Origin: Novosphingobium sp.
Lineage (GTDB): Bacteria; Pseudomonadota; Alphaproteobacteria; Sphingomonadales; Sphingomonadaceae
Reading direction: 5' to 3'
DNA: 40,652 nt
Assembly: GCA_020446505.1 (NCBI GenBank)
Contig: JAGREN010000061.1
Location: forward strand, 1,175 to 41,826
Part shown: one piece after another, positions 1 to 7,829 of the stretch
Layout: every line of letters starts with the position of its first letter
Numbering within the stretch: the first letter of the stretch is position 1
The notes under the pieces: generated by a model
Databases searched by the model: none
What the model was told of the DNA's origin: nothing
Seen by the model: only the letters and a program-made list of their open reading frames with translations
Position numbers and translations under genes: made by a program

Positions 1-953
1 GCGTCTCGTGCCACGTCACCGGCGGTGCAGCGACCGGCAAGAGTTCGACCCACATCAGCACCACCAATGTCTGCGAGGACTGCCACACCACCACTGTGTG
101 GTCCCCGGTGCGCCGAGTGGATCACACGCAGGTGCTCGGCACCTGCTCGTCCTGCCACAACAACACCAAGGCCGAGGGCAAGCCGACAGGGCACCTGACC
201 ACCAGCGCCGAGTGTTCGGACTGCCACTCGACCAGCGCGTGGACTCCAGCCAACTTCAGCCATGTCAACGTCACAGGCAACTGCGTCAGCTGTCACATCA
301 CTGGCGGCGCAGCGACGGGCAAGAGCAGCACGCATCTAAACACGACCAACGCGTGCGAAGACTGCCACCGGACGACAGCGTGGTCGCCTGCCACTTTCGA
401 CCATGCCGACGCCGTCGGAACGTGCTTCTCGTGCCACAACAACAGCAAGGTGCCGGGCAAGTCCACTTCGCACATTCGTTCGACCGATCAGTGCGATTTC
501 TGCCATGTGACAACCAGCTGGACGAACGTGCGGGTCGATCACAGCCAGGCGCTGGGCACATGTTCTTCGTGCCACGTCACCGGAGGTGCCGCGACGGGCA
601 AGCCGGCCACCCATATCCAGACGACCGCCGAATGTTCGGACTGCCATCAAACGACGGCCTGGCTGCCGGCGCGGTTCAGCCACGATAACGTGACAGGCAA
701 TTGCTATTCCTGCCACAACGGCAGCACCGCGACAGGCAAGAACCCGACGCACGGCGGCACCACCAACAATTGCGAGAGCTGCCACCGCTCGACGAGTAGC
801 TGGCAGAACGTCGACATGGATCACAACGAAGTGACCGGGCGCTGCGATTCCTGCCACAACGGCATCATCGCCCGTGGCAAGCCGACGCAGGAACATCCGA
901 CAACATCGCAAGACTGCGGCGCCTGCCACAACACGCGCACGTGGGACGATTAG
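1..953 (+). CDS. Multiheme c-type cytochrome, tandem doubled-CxxCH repeats (5' end outside window)
   Basis: The reading frame is open from the first base (codons start at 3; bases 1-2 would complete a Cys codon), so only the C-terminal ~317 residues are present and the signal peptide is off the window. Fourteen haem-binding motifs are visible, counting the truncated first one: pairs such as CSSCH/CSDCH, CVSCH/CEDCH and CFSCH/CDFCH. Each ~47-residue unit has two CxxCH sites plus conserved extra His in 'DHxxxxG' and 'THxxT' contexts, which suits bis-His ligation. Such proteins are exported and receive haem in the periplasm; their known role is long-range electron transfer. The barrel protein and ccmFGH genes directly downstream fit that. 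The last unit ends shortly before TAG. No redox partner can be named. The family call is firm; the partner and direction of electron flow are inference. Confidence 0.9.
   Translation, partial: VSCHVTGGAATGKSSTHISTTNVCEDCHTTTVWSPVRRVDHTQVLGTCSSCHNNTKAEGKPTGHLTTSAECSDCHSTSAWTPANFSHVNVTGNCVSCHITGGAATGKSSTHLNTTNACEDCHRTTAWSPATFDHADAVGTCFSCHNNSKVPGKSTSHIRSTDQCDFCHVTTSWTNVRVDHSQALGTCSSCHVTGGAATGKPATHIQTTAECSDCHQTTAWLPARFSHDNVTGNCYSCHNGSTATGKNPTHGGTTNNCESCHRSTSSWQNVDMDHNEVTGRCDSCHNGIIARGKPTQEHPTTSQDCGACHNTRTWDD
1..953 (+). repeat. Seven in-frame tandem units of ~141 bp encoding diheme modules
   Basis: The coding sequence is an array of about seven in-frame units of roughly 46-47 codons, the first partial and the last shortened. 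Units alternate between a 'CHNN(T/S)K' type and a 'CHxTGGAATGK' type, as if the ancestral duplicated block were a two-unit (four-haem) segment. The fifth complete unit shows a hybrid 'CHNGSTATGK'. The array continues leftward out of the window. Confidence 0.8.
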
Positions 954-975
954 GGCTGTTCAGGGGGAAAGGCCA

Positions 976-3528
976 ATGACCACACGTTCGGAAATTCTGG
1001 GCACCGCTGCCGTGGTGCTTACGGCAGCGGTTACAGGCGGACTCGTCCTGCCCGTGCCGGCTTTCGGACAGGCGGTTGCCGACCGGACCTTGTCCGACAT
1101 CAAGGTCGAGAAGCTGGGCGACTGCACCACGCTATCGATCAATTTCAACATTCGCGTCCAGATGCTGAGCGCCTTTCCGGAATCCGGACAGGAACTGCAT
1201 GTGCGTCTCCGCCCGCTCGATATGGCACAGGCGCTCGGCGCGCGGGAATCGCTGAGGCCGCCTTCCAGTGTTCGCGAATTGCGTTCGATCGAATACGAGG
1301 GCGACAACCCCTCCGGCCCGGTGCTGTCGCTGTTCTTCACGCAGGACATGCGGTTCGAGGTCGAACCCGGCCTCGATCCCAGCACGCTGGTGGTGCGGAT
1401 CGACAAGCCGGGCAACGGCAAGATCTGCAGCGGACCGGCAATGGGCCAGGCTGCGCCGGGCGCACCGACTGCTGAGGCGATTCCCCCGGGGGTCGAAATT
1501 CCGTCCGGCCTCTATGTCATCAACCTCGTGTCTTCGGCCACTGCGCAGGGAGACATTTCTCAAGACCAGAAATCCGCCATCGCGGGACGTCTGGTTTACG
1601 AGACGCTGTTCGAACGCGAATCCGAATCCTGGCACCGGTTGCGCCTCGGCTTTTTCAATACCCGCAGCGAAGCGGAAGCGGCGCGGGTTCTGCTGCTGGC
1701 GCAGTTCCCTGACGCATGGGTTGTGAAGGTCTCTCCAGCAGAACGCGCACAGGGCGTGTCCAGTCGCATGGATACCGGCAGGCACATTGCCGCGACGCCG
1801 CAGGCGACTGGCGCTGCGACGCCCGAGCAGGTCGCTGGAACCGCTCAACTCATCACCGAAGCGGAAGAGGCTATCCGCGACGGCGACAACACCCGCGCGG
1901 TCCAGATCCTGACCAAGGCGCAGGCTATTCCGGAGAACGAGAACAGTCCGCGCGCACAGGAACTGCTCGGCCTGACCCGCGAACGAAGCGGGCAGAACGC
2001 GCACGCGATCGCCGAATACGAGGAATACCTGCGGCGTTATCCGTCCGGCGAGGCGGCGGACCGCGTTCGCCAGAGGCTGGCGGCCCTGAGCGAAACCACC
2101 GGCGGCGGTCCGCTGCGCGCCGCATCGACTCCCGCCGCGTCCACCGCATGGACCTGGCGGGCTCGCGGCAGCCTGTCGCAGTTCTATTTTCGAGACCAGT
2201 CGACCACCAAGTTCGTCGATGCCTCACGACCGGAAATCGATCCGGAAAAGAACGACCAGACCAATCTCGACCAATTGCTGACCACGGCCGACTTTACACT
2301 GTCCGGTGGCAACGACCGGCGTCAGCTTACAGCTCGCGCCGCCGGGGCCTATACCTGGAATTTCCGCAAGGGTGGCAGGGACATCGAATCCCTGACCGCC
2401 GCCTATATCGATTACACCGACGAAGCACTCCACAGCGCCATCCGGGTGGGACGCCAGACTCGCAATTCGTCTGGCGTGCTGGGCAGATTCGACGGCGCGC
2501 TCGTCGGGGTTCAGGTCAAGCCCAAGATCCGGCTCAATCTGGTCGGCGGCTTCCCGGTACTGACATCGCGGCAGACCCATGTGCTCAAGGAACGCTATTT
2601 CTATGGCGCCAGCGTCGATATCGGCGCCAAGCGAAGCCCCTTCCAGACCACGCTCTACTGGTTCGACCAGCGCGCAAAGGGCGGTTTCATCGACCGCCAG
2701 TCTGTGGGCGTCGAAGCGCGCCTGCTCAAGCCGCGGTTCAATGCCTTTGCCATCGTCGACTACGACGTGAAGTACAAGGAACTGAATCTGGGACTGTTGA
2801 CGCTGAACTACGCATTCCCGGACAGCTCCAACATCAGCCTGACCGCCGATTATCGCCGCTCGCCCCTCCTGACGACCAGCAATGCGCTGATCGGGCAGGT
2901 GCGAACGGACACGGCCATGCCCATTACCGATTTGCGCGGGCTGAGGCCGTTCTTCACCGATGCGCAAATCTACGACCTCGCCAGGAATCGCACGCTGGTC
3001 GCCAAGTCGATGACCCTGTCCTACGCGCGGCCGCTCTCGGAGAAACTGCAGCTCAACCTCGATTTCACGCTGACGGACACGGGCGGCACACCTGCCACAC
3101 CAGCCAGCACCGGCACGCAGGAAGTATTCGCGATCCCGGCTACCGGCACCGAATACTATTACGGCGTGCAGCTCGTCGGAACCGGGCTGCTCATCCAGAA
3201 CGACATCTACATCCTTTCCGGGCGCTATGCCGATACGCAACGCGCAAGAAGCTATACGGCCGACATCAACGCGCGCGTTCCGGTCACGTCGAAATTCCGG
3301 CTCAGTCCGCGGATGCGCTACGGCTATCGCCAGGACAAGCTCTCCGATGGCAGTTTCCGCCAGATCCAGCCCACCTTGCGCGCCAACTACTATCCGTCGC
3401 GCCATGCCGAGTTCGAGGTCGAATTCGGGGGCAATTTCTCGAAGCGGCGCGAATTTTTCTCTGGTCTTCCCACGAAAACCAGCGAGTCAGGCTATGTGCT
3501 CAACGTCGGCTACCGCGTGGACTTCTGA
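976..3528 (+). CDS. AMIN-like/SPOR/TPR envelope protein with C-terminal outer-membrane beta-barrel
   Basis: Start ATG at 976 is preceded by a GGGGGAAAGG-type ribosome site and gives an 850-residue protein with a clear signal peptide (residues ~1-33, hydrophobic core, cut near AFGQA). Residues ~35-145 are a beta-rich AMIN-like region. Residues ~177-255 resemble a SPOR peptidoglycan-binding domain ('GLYVINLVSS ... RLRLGFFNTRSEAEAA'). Residues ~290-375 are alpha-helical and TPR-like. From ~390 on there are alternating amphipathic strands and aromatic turns, ending '...GYRVDF'; a terminal Phe is the usual BAM signal of outer-membrane barrels. It lies 22 bp after the multiheme cytochrome and just before ccmF. 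Known porin-cytochrome systems pair a multiheme cytochrome with a barrel, so a role as sheath for the cytochrome is inferred. I recognise no named family for the whole architecture. Confidence 0.75.
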   Translation: MTTRSEILGTAAVVLTAAVTGGLVLPVPAFGQAVADRTLSDIKVEKLGDCTTLSINFNIRVQMLSAFPESGQELHVRLRPLDMAQALGARESLRPPSSVRELRSIEYEGDNPSGPVLSLFFTQDMRFEVEPGLDPSTLVVRIDKPGNGKICSGPAMGQAAPGAPTAEAIPPGVEIPSGLYVINLVSSATAQGDISQDQKSAIAGRLVYETLFERESESWHRLRLGFFNTRSEAEAARVLLLAQFPDAWVVKVSPAERAQGVSSRMDTGRHIAATPQATGAATPEQVAGTAQLITEAEEAIRDGDNTRAVQILTKAQAIPENENSPRAQELLGLTRERSGQNAHAIAEYEEYLRRYPSGEAADRVRQRLAALSETTGGGPLRAASTPAASTAWTWRARGSLSQFYFRDQSTTKFVDASRPEIDPEKNDQTNLDQLLTTADFTLSGGNDRRQLTARAAGAYTWNFRKGGRDIESLTAAYIDYTDEALHSAIRVGRQTRNSSGVLGRFDGALVGVQVKPKIRLNLVGGFPVLTSRQTHVLKERYFYGASVDIGAKRSPFQTTLYWFDQRAKGGFIDRQSVGVEARLLKPRFNAFAIVDYDVKYKELNLGLLTLNYAFPDSSNISLTADYRRSPLLTTSNALIGQVRTDTAMPITDLRGLRPFFTDAQIYDLARNRTLVAKSMTLSYARPLSEKLQLNLDFTLTDTGGTPATPASTGTQEVFAIPATGTEYYYGVQLVGTGLLIQNDIYILSGRYADTQRARSYTADINARVPVTSKFRLSPRMRYGYRQDKLSDGSFRQIQPTLRANYYPSRHAEFEVEFGGNFSKRREFFSGLPTKTSESGYVLNVGYRVDF

Positions 3529-3572
3529 AGCGATATGCAGTCCAACATGATTTACCAAGGAACCGTGCAAGC

Positions 3573-5528
3573 ATGATCGCAGAAGCCGGACTTGCCGCCT
3601 TGTGGCTCGCAGCGGTGATGGCATTGCTACAGTTCGCGCTTGGCGCGCTGGCGCTGGGCCGTGGGCGTGCCGGACTTGCCCCGGCGATCCAGCCGGTGGC
3701 GGTGGTGCAGGCTGTGCTGGTCTGCATCGCATTCTTCTGCCTGATCGCCGTGTTCGTGCGGTCGGACATGTCGGTGCTGCTGGTCGCGGCAAACAGCCAT
3801 TCGGCCAAGCCGATGCTCTACAAGATCGCTGGAACCTGGGGGAACCATGAAGGCTCGATGCTGCTTTGGGTGACGATCCTTGGCGTTGCCGGCGCCACCA
3901 TTGCTCTGTTCGAGCGGCAGTTGCGCGAAGATACCAGGGTGGCGACGCTGGCCGCGCAAGGGGCGATTGCGCTCGGCTTCTATGCCTTCCTGCTGTTCTC
4001 CTCCAATCCCTTCGCCCGGATCGAGAACGTAGTCGAAGGGGCAGGCCTCAATCCGCTGTTGCAGGATCCCGGCCTCGCCTTCCATCCGCCTACTCTCTAC
4101 GCCGGCTATGTCGGTATGTCGGCAGCCTTCAGCTTCGCGGTCGGCGCACTGGTGACGCGCAACGTCGGCCCCGATTTCGCGCGCGCCATGCGGCCGTGGA
4201 TTCTGGGCGCGTGGATCTTCCTGACTGTCGGAATCACCGCCGGTTCCTACTGGGCCTACTATACGCTGGGCTGGGGCGGCTGGTGGTTCTGGGATCCGGT
4301 CGAGAACGCCTCGCTGATGCCCTGGCTCGCGGCTACCGCGTTGCTTCATTCGGTGACGGTGCTGGCAACGAGAGACGGCCTGCGCGCATGGACGATCATG
4401 CTATCGGTGCTGGCTTTCTCGATGTCGATGGTCGGAACATTTCTGGTGCGTTCGGGCATTCTCACCAGCGTGCACAGCTTTGCTGTCGATCCCGAACGCG
4501 GAGTGTTCATTCTTGCGCTGCTGGCCATCTACATCGGCGGCGCGCTGGCCCTGTTCGCGATGCGGATAGGTACGGTGAGCGAGGGAAGCCGCTTCGACAT
4601 CGTCAGCCGCGAGGCTGCACTCGTCCTCAACAACCTGATGTTGACCGTTGTTCTGGTGGTAGTGCTTGCAGGCACGCTTTACCCGCTCGCGCTCGAAGCG
4701 ACGTCGGGCACCAAGATCTCGGTCGGCGCGCCCTATTTCAACAGCGTCGCCGGGCCGATCGCGCTGATCACGATGGTGCTGCTCGCCGCCGGGCCACTGC
4801 TGCGCTGGCGCAGCGACAAGCCACGGCTGGTGCTTGACCGTCTGGTATTTTCGTTCCTGGCAGGCGCTGCGGCGCTCCTGCTGATTGCAGCTTTCGCAGG
4901 CTCGATCGGAATCTTGCCGCTGCTTGGGCTTGTCGCCGCCGCAATCGTGGCTGTGGCCAGCCTCGCCCCGCTGTGGAAGCGCAACCTCAAGCGTACGCCG
5001 CTGTTCACCTTCGGCATGGTCATGGCGCACATGGGCTGCGCGGTCAGCATGGCCGGGATGGCCTGTGACAGCGCCTTCACCAGGGAAACGATGGTCGCGA
5101 TGGGGCCGGGCGAGACGCAGGCCGTGGGAGACTTTGCCGTGACGCTTGCAGGCGTGCGCGAACGGCCCGGCCCGAATTACCAGGCGCTTGAAGCCGTCCT
5201 GTCGGTCAGTGAAAAGGGCGGCACTCCATTCGAGATGCTGCCCCAGTTGCACCAGTTCACCGATCCGCCGATGCAGACCAACCAGGCAGCGATCCGCACC
5301 TTCTGGAACGGGCAGCTTTACCTCGTGCTCGGCGAACAGTCGGACGGCGACAAATGGGTGATGCGGATGTGGTGGAAGCCGTTCGTCACCCTGATCTGGC
5401 TGGGCGGCGCGATGATCGCGCTGGGCGGCATGTTGTCGTTGCTCGGCCGGGTGCGGCGCGACTTCCTGCCTCGCCGCCGACGTACGGCAACTGTCGAAGC
5501 CTTGCCCGAACCGGAGCCTGCCGAATGA
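3573..5528 (+). CDS. ccmF: Cytochrome c haem lyase subunit CcmF
   Basis: This 651-residue polytopic inner-membrane protein has the normal CcmF length. The conserved 'GNHEGSMLLW' segment lies near residue 90, and the tryptophan-rich WWD haem-handling motif 'WGGWWFWDPVEN' near residue 235, followed by many hydrophobic segments and a periplasmic domain near the C-terminus. CcmF takes haem from CcmE and, with CcmH, attaches it to apocytochrome CxxCH sites in the periplasm. The ATG at 3573 lies 44 bp after the barrel gene and starts the hydrophobic N-terminus directly; upstream in-frame sequence is inside the previous gene. The stop overlaps the ccmG start (ATGA). CcmA, B, C and E are not in the visible window, so this could be a dedicated lyase (NrfE-like) or part of a larger locus to the left. 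Confidence 0.95.
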   Translation: MIAEAGLAALWLAAVMALLQFALGALALGRGRAGLAPAIQPVAVVQAVLVCIAFFCLIAVFVRSDMSVLLVAANSHSAKPMLYKIAGTWGNHEGSMLLWVTILGVAGATIALFERQLREDTRVATLAAQGAIALGFYAFLLFSSNPFARIENVVEGAGLNPLLQDPGLAFHPPTLYAGYVGMSAAFSFAVGALVTRNVGPDFARAMRPWILGAWIFLTVGITAGSYWAYYTLGWGGWWFWDPVENASLMPWLAATALLHSVTVLATRDGLRAWTIMLSVLAFSMSMVGTFLVRSGILTSVHSFAVDPERGVFILALLAIYIGGALALFAMRIGTVSEGSRFDIVSREAALVLNNLMLTVVLVVVLAGTLYPLALEATSGTKISVGAPYFNSVAGPIALITMVLLAAGPLLRWRSDKPRLVLDRLVFSFLAGAAALLLIAAFAGSIGILPLLGLVAAAIVAVASLAPLWKRNLKRTPLFTFGMVMAHMGCAVSMAGMACDSAFTRETMVAMGPGETQAVGDFAVTLAGVRERPGPNYQALEAVLSVSEKGGTPFEMLPQLHQFTDPPMQTNQAAIRTFWNGQLYLVLGEQSDGDKWVMRMWWKPFVTLIWLGGAMIALGGMLSLLGRVRRDFLPRRRRTATVEALPEPEPAE

Positions 5529-6055
5529 GCCGCAAACTGCTACTGTGGTTGCCGTTCGCGCTGGTCTTCGTGCTGTTCGCGGTATTCTGGCTTGGCCTCA
5601 AAAACCCGGACGACCGGATCATTGCCTCGAACATGGTCGGCAAGCCCTTGCCGGAATTCAGCGCGCGGGCGGCCATGCCCGACAGGCCCGGCGTGACCAG
5701 CGCGGACTTCACCGACGGCAAGCCGCGCCTGCTCAACGTGTTTGCCAGCTGGTGCGTGCCCTGCGTGCGCGAAGTGCCGGTGCTGCTGCGCATGCAACAG
5801 CAAGGCGTCGAGATCGTCGGCGTCGCTGTCCACGACAGCTCTCCGGCGCTTGCCACCTTCCTTGCGCAGAACGGCAATCCCTACGACCGCATCGGTCTCG
5901 ACGAGGGTGGGCGCGCTCAAATCGAATTTGGCTCTTCGGGCGTGCCTGAGACCTTCGTCGTCGATGGCAAGGGACGCATCGTGCACCAGCACATCGGCGT
6001 CGTGACCGAACAAGACGTTCCGCAACTGCTCGGCATGCTGGGGAAAGCGCAATGA
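5525..6055 (+). CDS. ccmG: Periplasmic thiol:disulfide oxidoreductase DsbE/CcmG
   Basis: The 176-residue product has an N-terminal membrane anchor (residues ~4-24, 'LLLWLPFALVFVLFAVFWLG') and a thioredoxin fold with active site WCVPC near residues 76-80, plus the cis-Pro loop in 'SSGVPETFVVDG'. CcmG keeps the cysteines of apocytochrome CxxCH motifs reduced so that haem can be attached, working with CcmH and CcmF. Start and stop overlap their neighbours by ATGA junctions (ccmF upstream, ccmH downstream), so the three genes should be translationally coupled. Length and motifs match the family. Confidence 0.95.
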   Translation: MSRKLLLWLPFALVFVLFAVFWLGLKNPDDRIIASNMVGKPLPEFSARAAMPDRPGVTSADFTDGKPRLLNVFASWCVPCVREVPVLLRMQQQGVEIVGVAVHDSSPALATFLAQNGNPYDRIGLDEGGRAQIEFGSSGVPETFVVDGKGRIVHQHIGVVTEQDVPQLLGMLGKAQ

Positions 6056-6441
6056 GGCGGCTTGCAGCTCTCGCCCTCCTGATCGCCGCGCCGCTTCCCG
6101 CGCAAGCACAGGACTATGCCGAGGTGGCTCTGCCCGACCCAGCGCAAGAGGCGCAGGCCAGCCGCTTGATGGACACGATCCGCTGCGTCGTTTGTCAGGG
6201 CCAGCCGATCTCGGGAAGCAATGCCGACCTCGCCGGAGACATGCGCCGGATCGTGCGCGAACGCATCGCGGCCGGCGACACGCCCGATGAAGTGCGCGCC
6301 TGGCTGATATCGAAATACGGCGACTGGGTGAGTTTCAAGCCGCAGGTGAAGCCAGCCACCCTGCCTTTGTGGCTGATCCCACTCGTCGCTCTTGTACTGG
6401 GCATCTGGCTGGTGTCGCGCAGATTGAGGAGGCACCACTGA
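6052..6441 (+). CDS. ccmH: Cytochrome c maturation protein CcmH (CcmL/NrfF type)
   Basis: The 129-residue protein has a signal peptide (residues ~1-19, ending AQAQ), the CcmH redox motif RCVVCQ near residues 43-48, the helical 'MRRIVRERI...GDTPDEVRAWL' region, the 'KYGDWVSFKP' segment and one C-terminal membrane helix. CcmH reduces or chaperones apocytochrome cysteines with CcmG and is part of the CcmF haem lyase. This is the short form, lacking the fused TPR domain that in other bacteria is supplied by CcmI/NrfG. It overlaps ccmG by ATGA, and its stop overlaps the ATG of the ccmI stump. Confidence 0.95.
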   Translation: MRRLAALALLIAAPLPAQAQDYAEVALPDPAQEAQASRLMDTIRCVVCQGQPISGSNADLAGDMRRIVRERIAAGDTPDEVRAWLISKYGDWVSFKPQVKPATLPLWLIPLVALVLGIWLVSRRLRRHH

Positions 6442-6623
6442 TGGGCTGGCTGTTCGCGATCCTGTTCGCCGCCTTGTCGATGGCCGCCTTGTGGAAGAGC
6501 GGTCGCTGTTCGCGCATGGCTCTCGAGCTTTCGGCAGCGGCACTCCTCGTAGGTTTGGCAGGCTATGCCTGGCAGGGCAGTCCTGACATGCCCGGAAATC
6601 CCGTCTCATCCTCGCCGCGCTGA
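6441..6623 (+). pseudogene. ccmI: ccmI-like (TPR cytochrome c biogenesis) gene, truncated after ~55 codons
   Basis: The ATG shares a base with the ccmH stop. The 60-residue product begins with a membrane segment ('MGWLFAILFAALSMAALW'), then a second hydrophobic stretch followed by 'AGYAWQGSPDMPGNP'. That resembles the N-terminus of the TPR protein (CcmI/NrfG role) that normally follows ccmH in sphingomonads. The usual protein is much longer and carries the TPR domain that presents apocytochrome to the lyase; here the frame stops at TGA 6621-6623. Downstream sequence is not the rest of ccmI but a hemA relic, so a deletion has probably removed most of the gene. The stump could still be translated as a small membrane protein. 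Confidence 0.65.
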
Positions 6624-6646
6624 CGGCCGGCAAGGCGGCCACCTTC

Positions 6647-6925
6647 CGGTACACCAGGCATTTCGCCCAGGCGATCGAGCCTTTGCACCCGGAAGGACGT
6701 TACCGGCTGTGCATCGCCATCCTGTGCGACAAGGGTATGGCTCCCCACTGCGCGGTGCTTTGCCGGGCACAACGGGCCAAGGCCGATCAACCAGCCCACC
6801 GTGCCGCGCGGAACCGATTGCCTGTGCTTCATCCCCGGTCCCACGCACTCCGAAGAGATGATGCGCGGGCTTACGCAAGCCCTCGTCGAAATCAGGGAAC
6901 GGCAGGAGATGAAAAAGGCAGCCAA
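6647..6925 (+). pseudogene. hemA: 5-aminolevulinate synthase (hemA) relic: N- and C-terminal ends fused, middle deleted
   Basis: Codons from 6647 read 'RHFAQAIEPLHPEGRYRL', matching the N-terminus of alphaproteobacterial ALAS. After a +1 frameshift near 6730-6750 the next frame reads 'CFAGHNGPRPI', the segment found about 40 residues into ALAS. This runs directly into 'NQPTVPRGTDCL', then 'FIPGPTHSEEMMRGLTQALV', which is the ALAS C-terminus. About 300 of the usual ~400 residues are missing, including the Lys that binds PLP, so no enzyme can be made. The joint lies at 'PI' codons that occur at both sites in the intact family (RPI-T and QPI-N), suggesting deletion at microhomology. No start codon remains at the N-terminus. 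ALAS makes the first haem precursor, so the relic fits the haem-protein context. Confidence 0.8.
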
Positions 6926-6957
6926 AGGGGGCCGCCTATTTTCCGGTTTGTACGAAG

Positions 6958-7716
6958 CTATTCCGCTGATCCTGCCCGTTGCGGCAGGATCAGGATCAGC
7001 ATGGTGATGGCGATGGCCAGCACAATCGAGGCGCCGCCCCGGCTGAGCTCCAGCCCGCCGTGTGCTACGGGCTTGTCGAGATAGTCCCCGACAACGGCAC
7101 CGAGCGGCCGTGTCAGCACGAAGGCCGCCCAGAACAGCGCCGCGCGATTGATCGACGTGCGGAAATAGGCCAGCGCGATGAGGGCGAGCAGCACCCCGAA
7201 GATCACCGCCGCTCCGAGATAGCCTAACGATCCGTCGGCCACCCAGTCACCAAGCGCCGTGCCCAGCGTTTGCGAAAAGGTGATCGTGGTCCAGTAATAG
7301 ATTTCCGCTCGCGGCTCATGGACCGACGACACCGAAATGTTGCCCATCGAGCGATGCCACCAGGCCAGCGAGGCGAGGACGAAGAACAGCAGCAGCAGGG
7401 AACCGCCCGGATATCCGATCCCGATCGATCGCGTGGCGAAATCGGCCATCGTCGTTCCCGCAGTCGTCGAGGCGATGATCGTTGCCCAATAGATGAACGG
7501 ATGAAATTTGGGCGCCTTGATCTGGAGCGCCACCAGCGCGACCAGCAACAGTCCGAAAATTCCGCTGCTGACGAGGTAACCGAAATTGAACGACATGCTC
7601 AGCGTGTCGCCTGCCGTCTCGCCAAAGGTCGTGGCGAGAATCTTGATGATCCAGAATCCAAGCGTGACTGCCGGGACTTTTGTCAGCAGGTCATCTTCGA
7701 GTTTCGAGTCGGACAT
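6958..7716 (-). CDS. COG4705-like polytopic membrane protein
   Basis: The 252-residue protein has about eight hydrophobic segments and short loops. Repeated motifs are visible: 'KILATTFGETAGDTLS' in the first half, 'TTITFSQTLGTALGDWVAD' in the middle and 'LTRPLGAVVGDYLDKP' near the end. A G-[DT]-x-x-[GAT]-D pattern thus recurs once per pair of helices. This is typical of the uncharacterised COG4705 membrane-anchored family; transport of a small ion or metabolite has been suggested only by topology. The start chosen is the ATG (MSDSKLEDD) at 7716; a longer reading to 7830 adds 38 residues of non-membrane character and would overlap the divergent gene. The 3' end contains a perfect 11-bp hairpin (6966-6976/6983-6993). 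Confidence 0.75.
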   Translation of the reverse strand: MSDSKLEDDLLTKVPAVTLGFWIIKILATTFGETAGDTLSMSFNFGYLVSSGIFGLLLVALVALQIKAPKFHPFIYWATIIASTTAGTTMADFATRSIGIGYPGGSLLLLFFVLASLAWWHRSMGNISVSSVHEPRAEIYYWTTITFSQTLGTALGDWVADGSLGYLGAAVIFGVLLALIALAYFRTSINRAALFWAAFVLTRPLGAVVGDYLDKPVAHGGLELSRGGASIVLAIAITMLILILPQRAGSAE

Positions 7717-7829
7717 TGTTGCTCCAGCAATCGCGTTCTGATTTCCGGCAATGCGGCTAGCATCGGGATGATCCGGGATACATAAGCAGTGGCTTGATCG
7801 CGGAGGTTTCAACGATTGCTTATGTCGCA

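Noticed and set aside
1..953. Regularly spaced DNA repeats that could suggest a CRISPR array
   Set aside because: The repeats are in frame, ~141 bp, degenerate at third codon positions and encode haem-binding modules.
6966..6993. Perfect 11-bp hairpin as terminator for the COG4705-like gene
   Set aside because: It lies within the last codons of the gene, upstream of its stop, and has no T tract, so it was not called a terminator.
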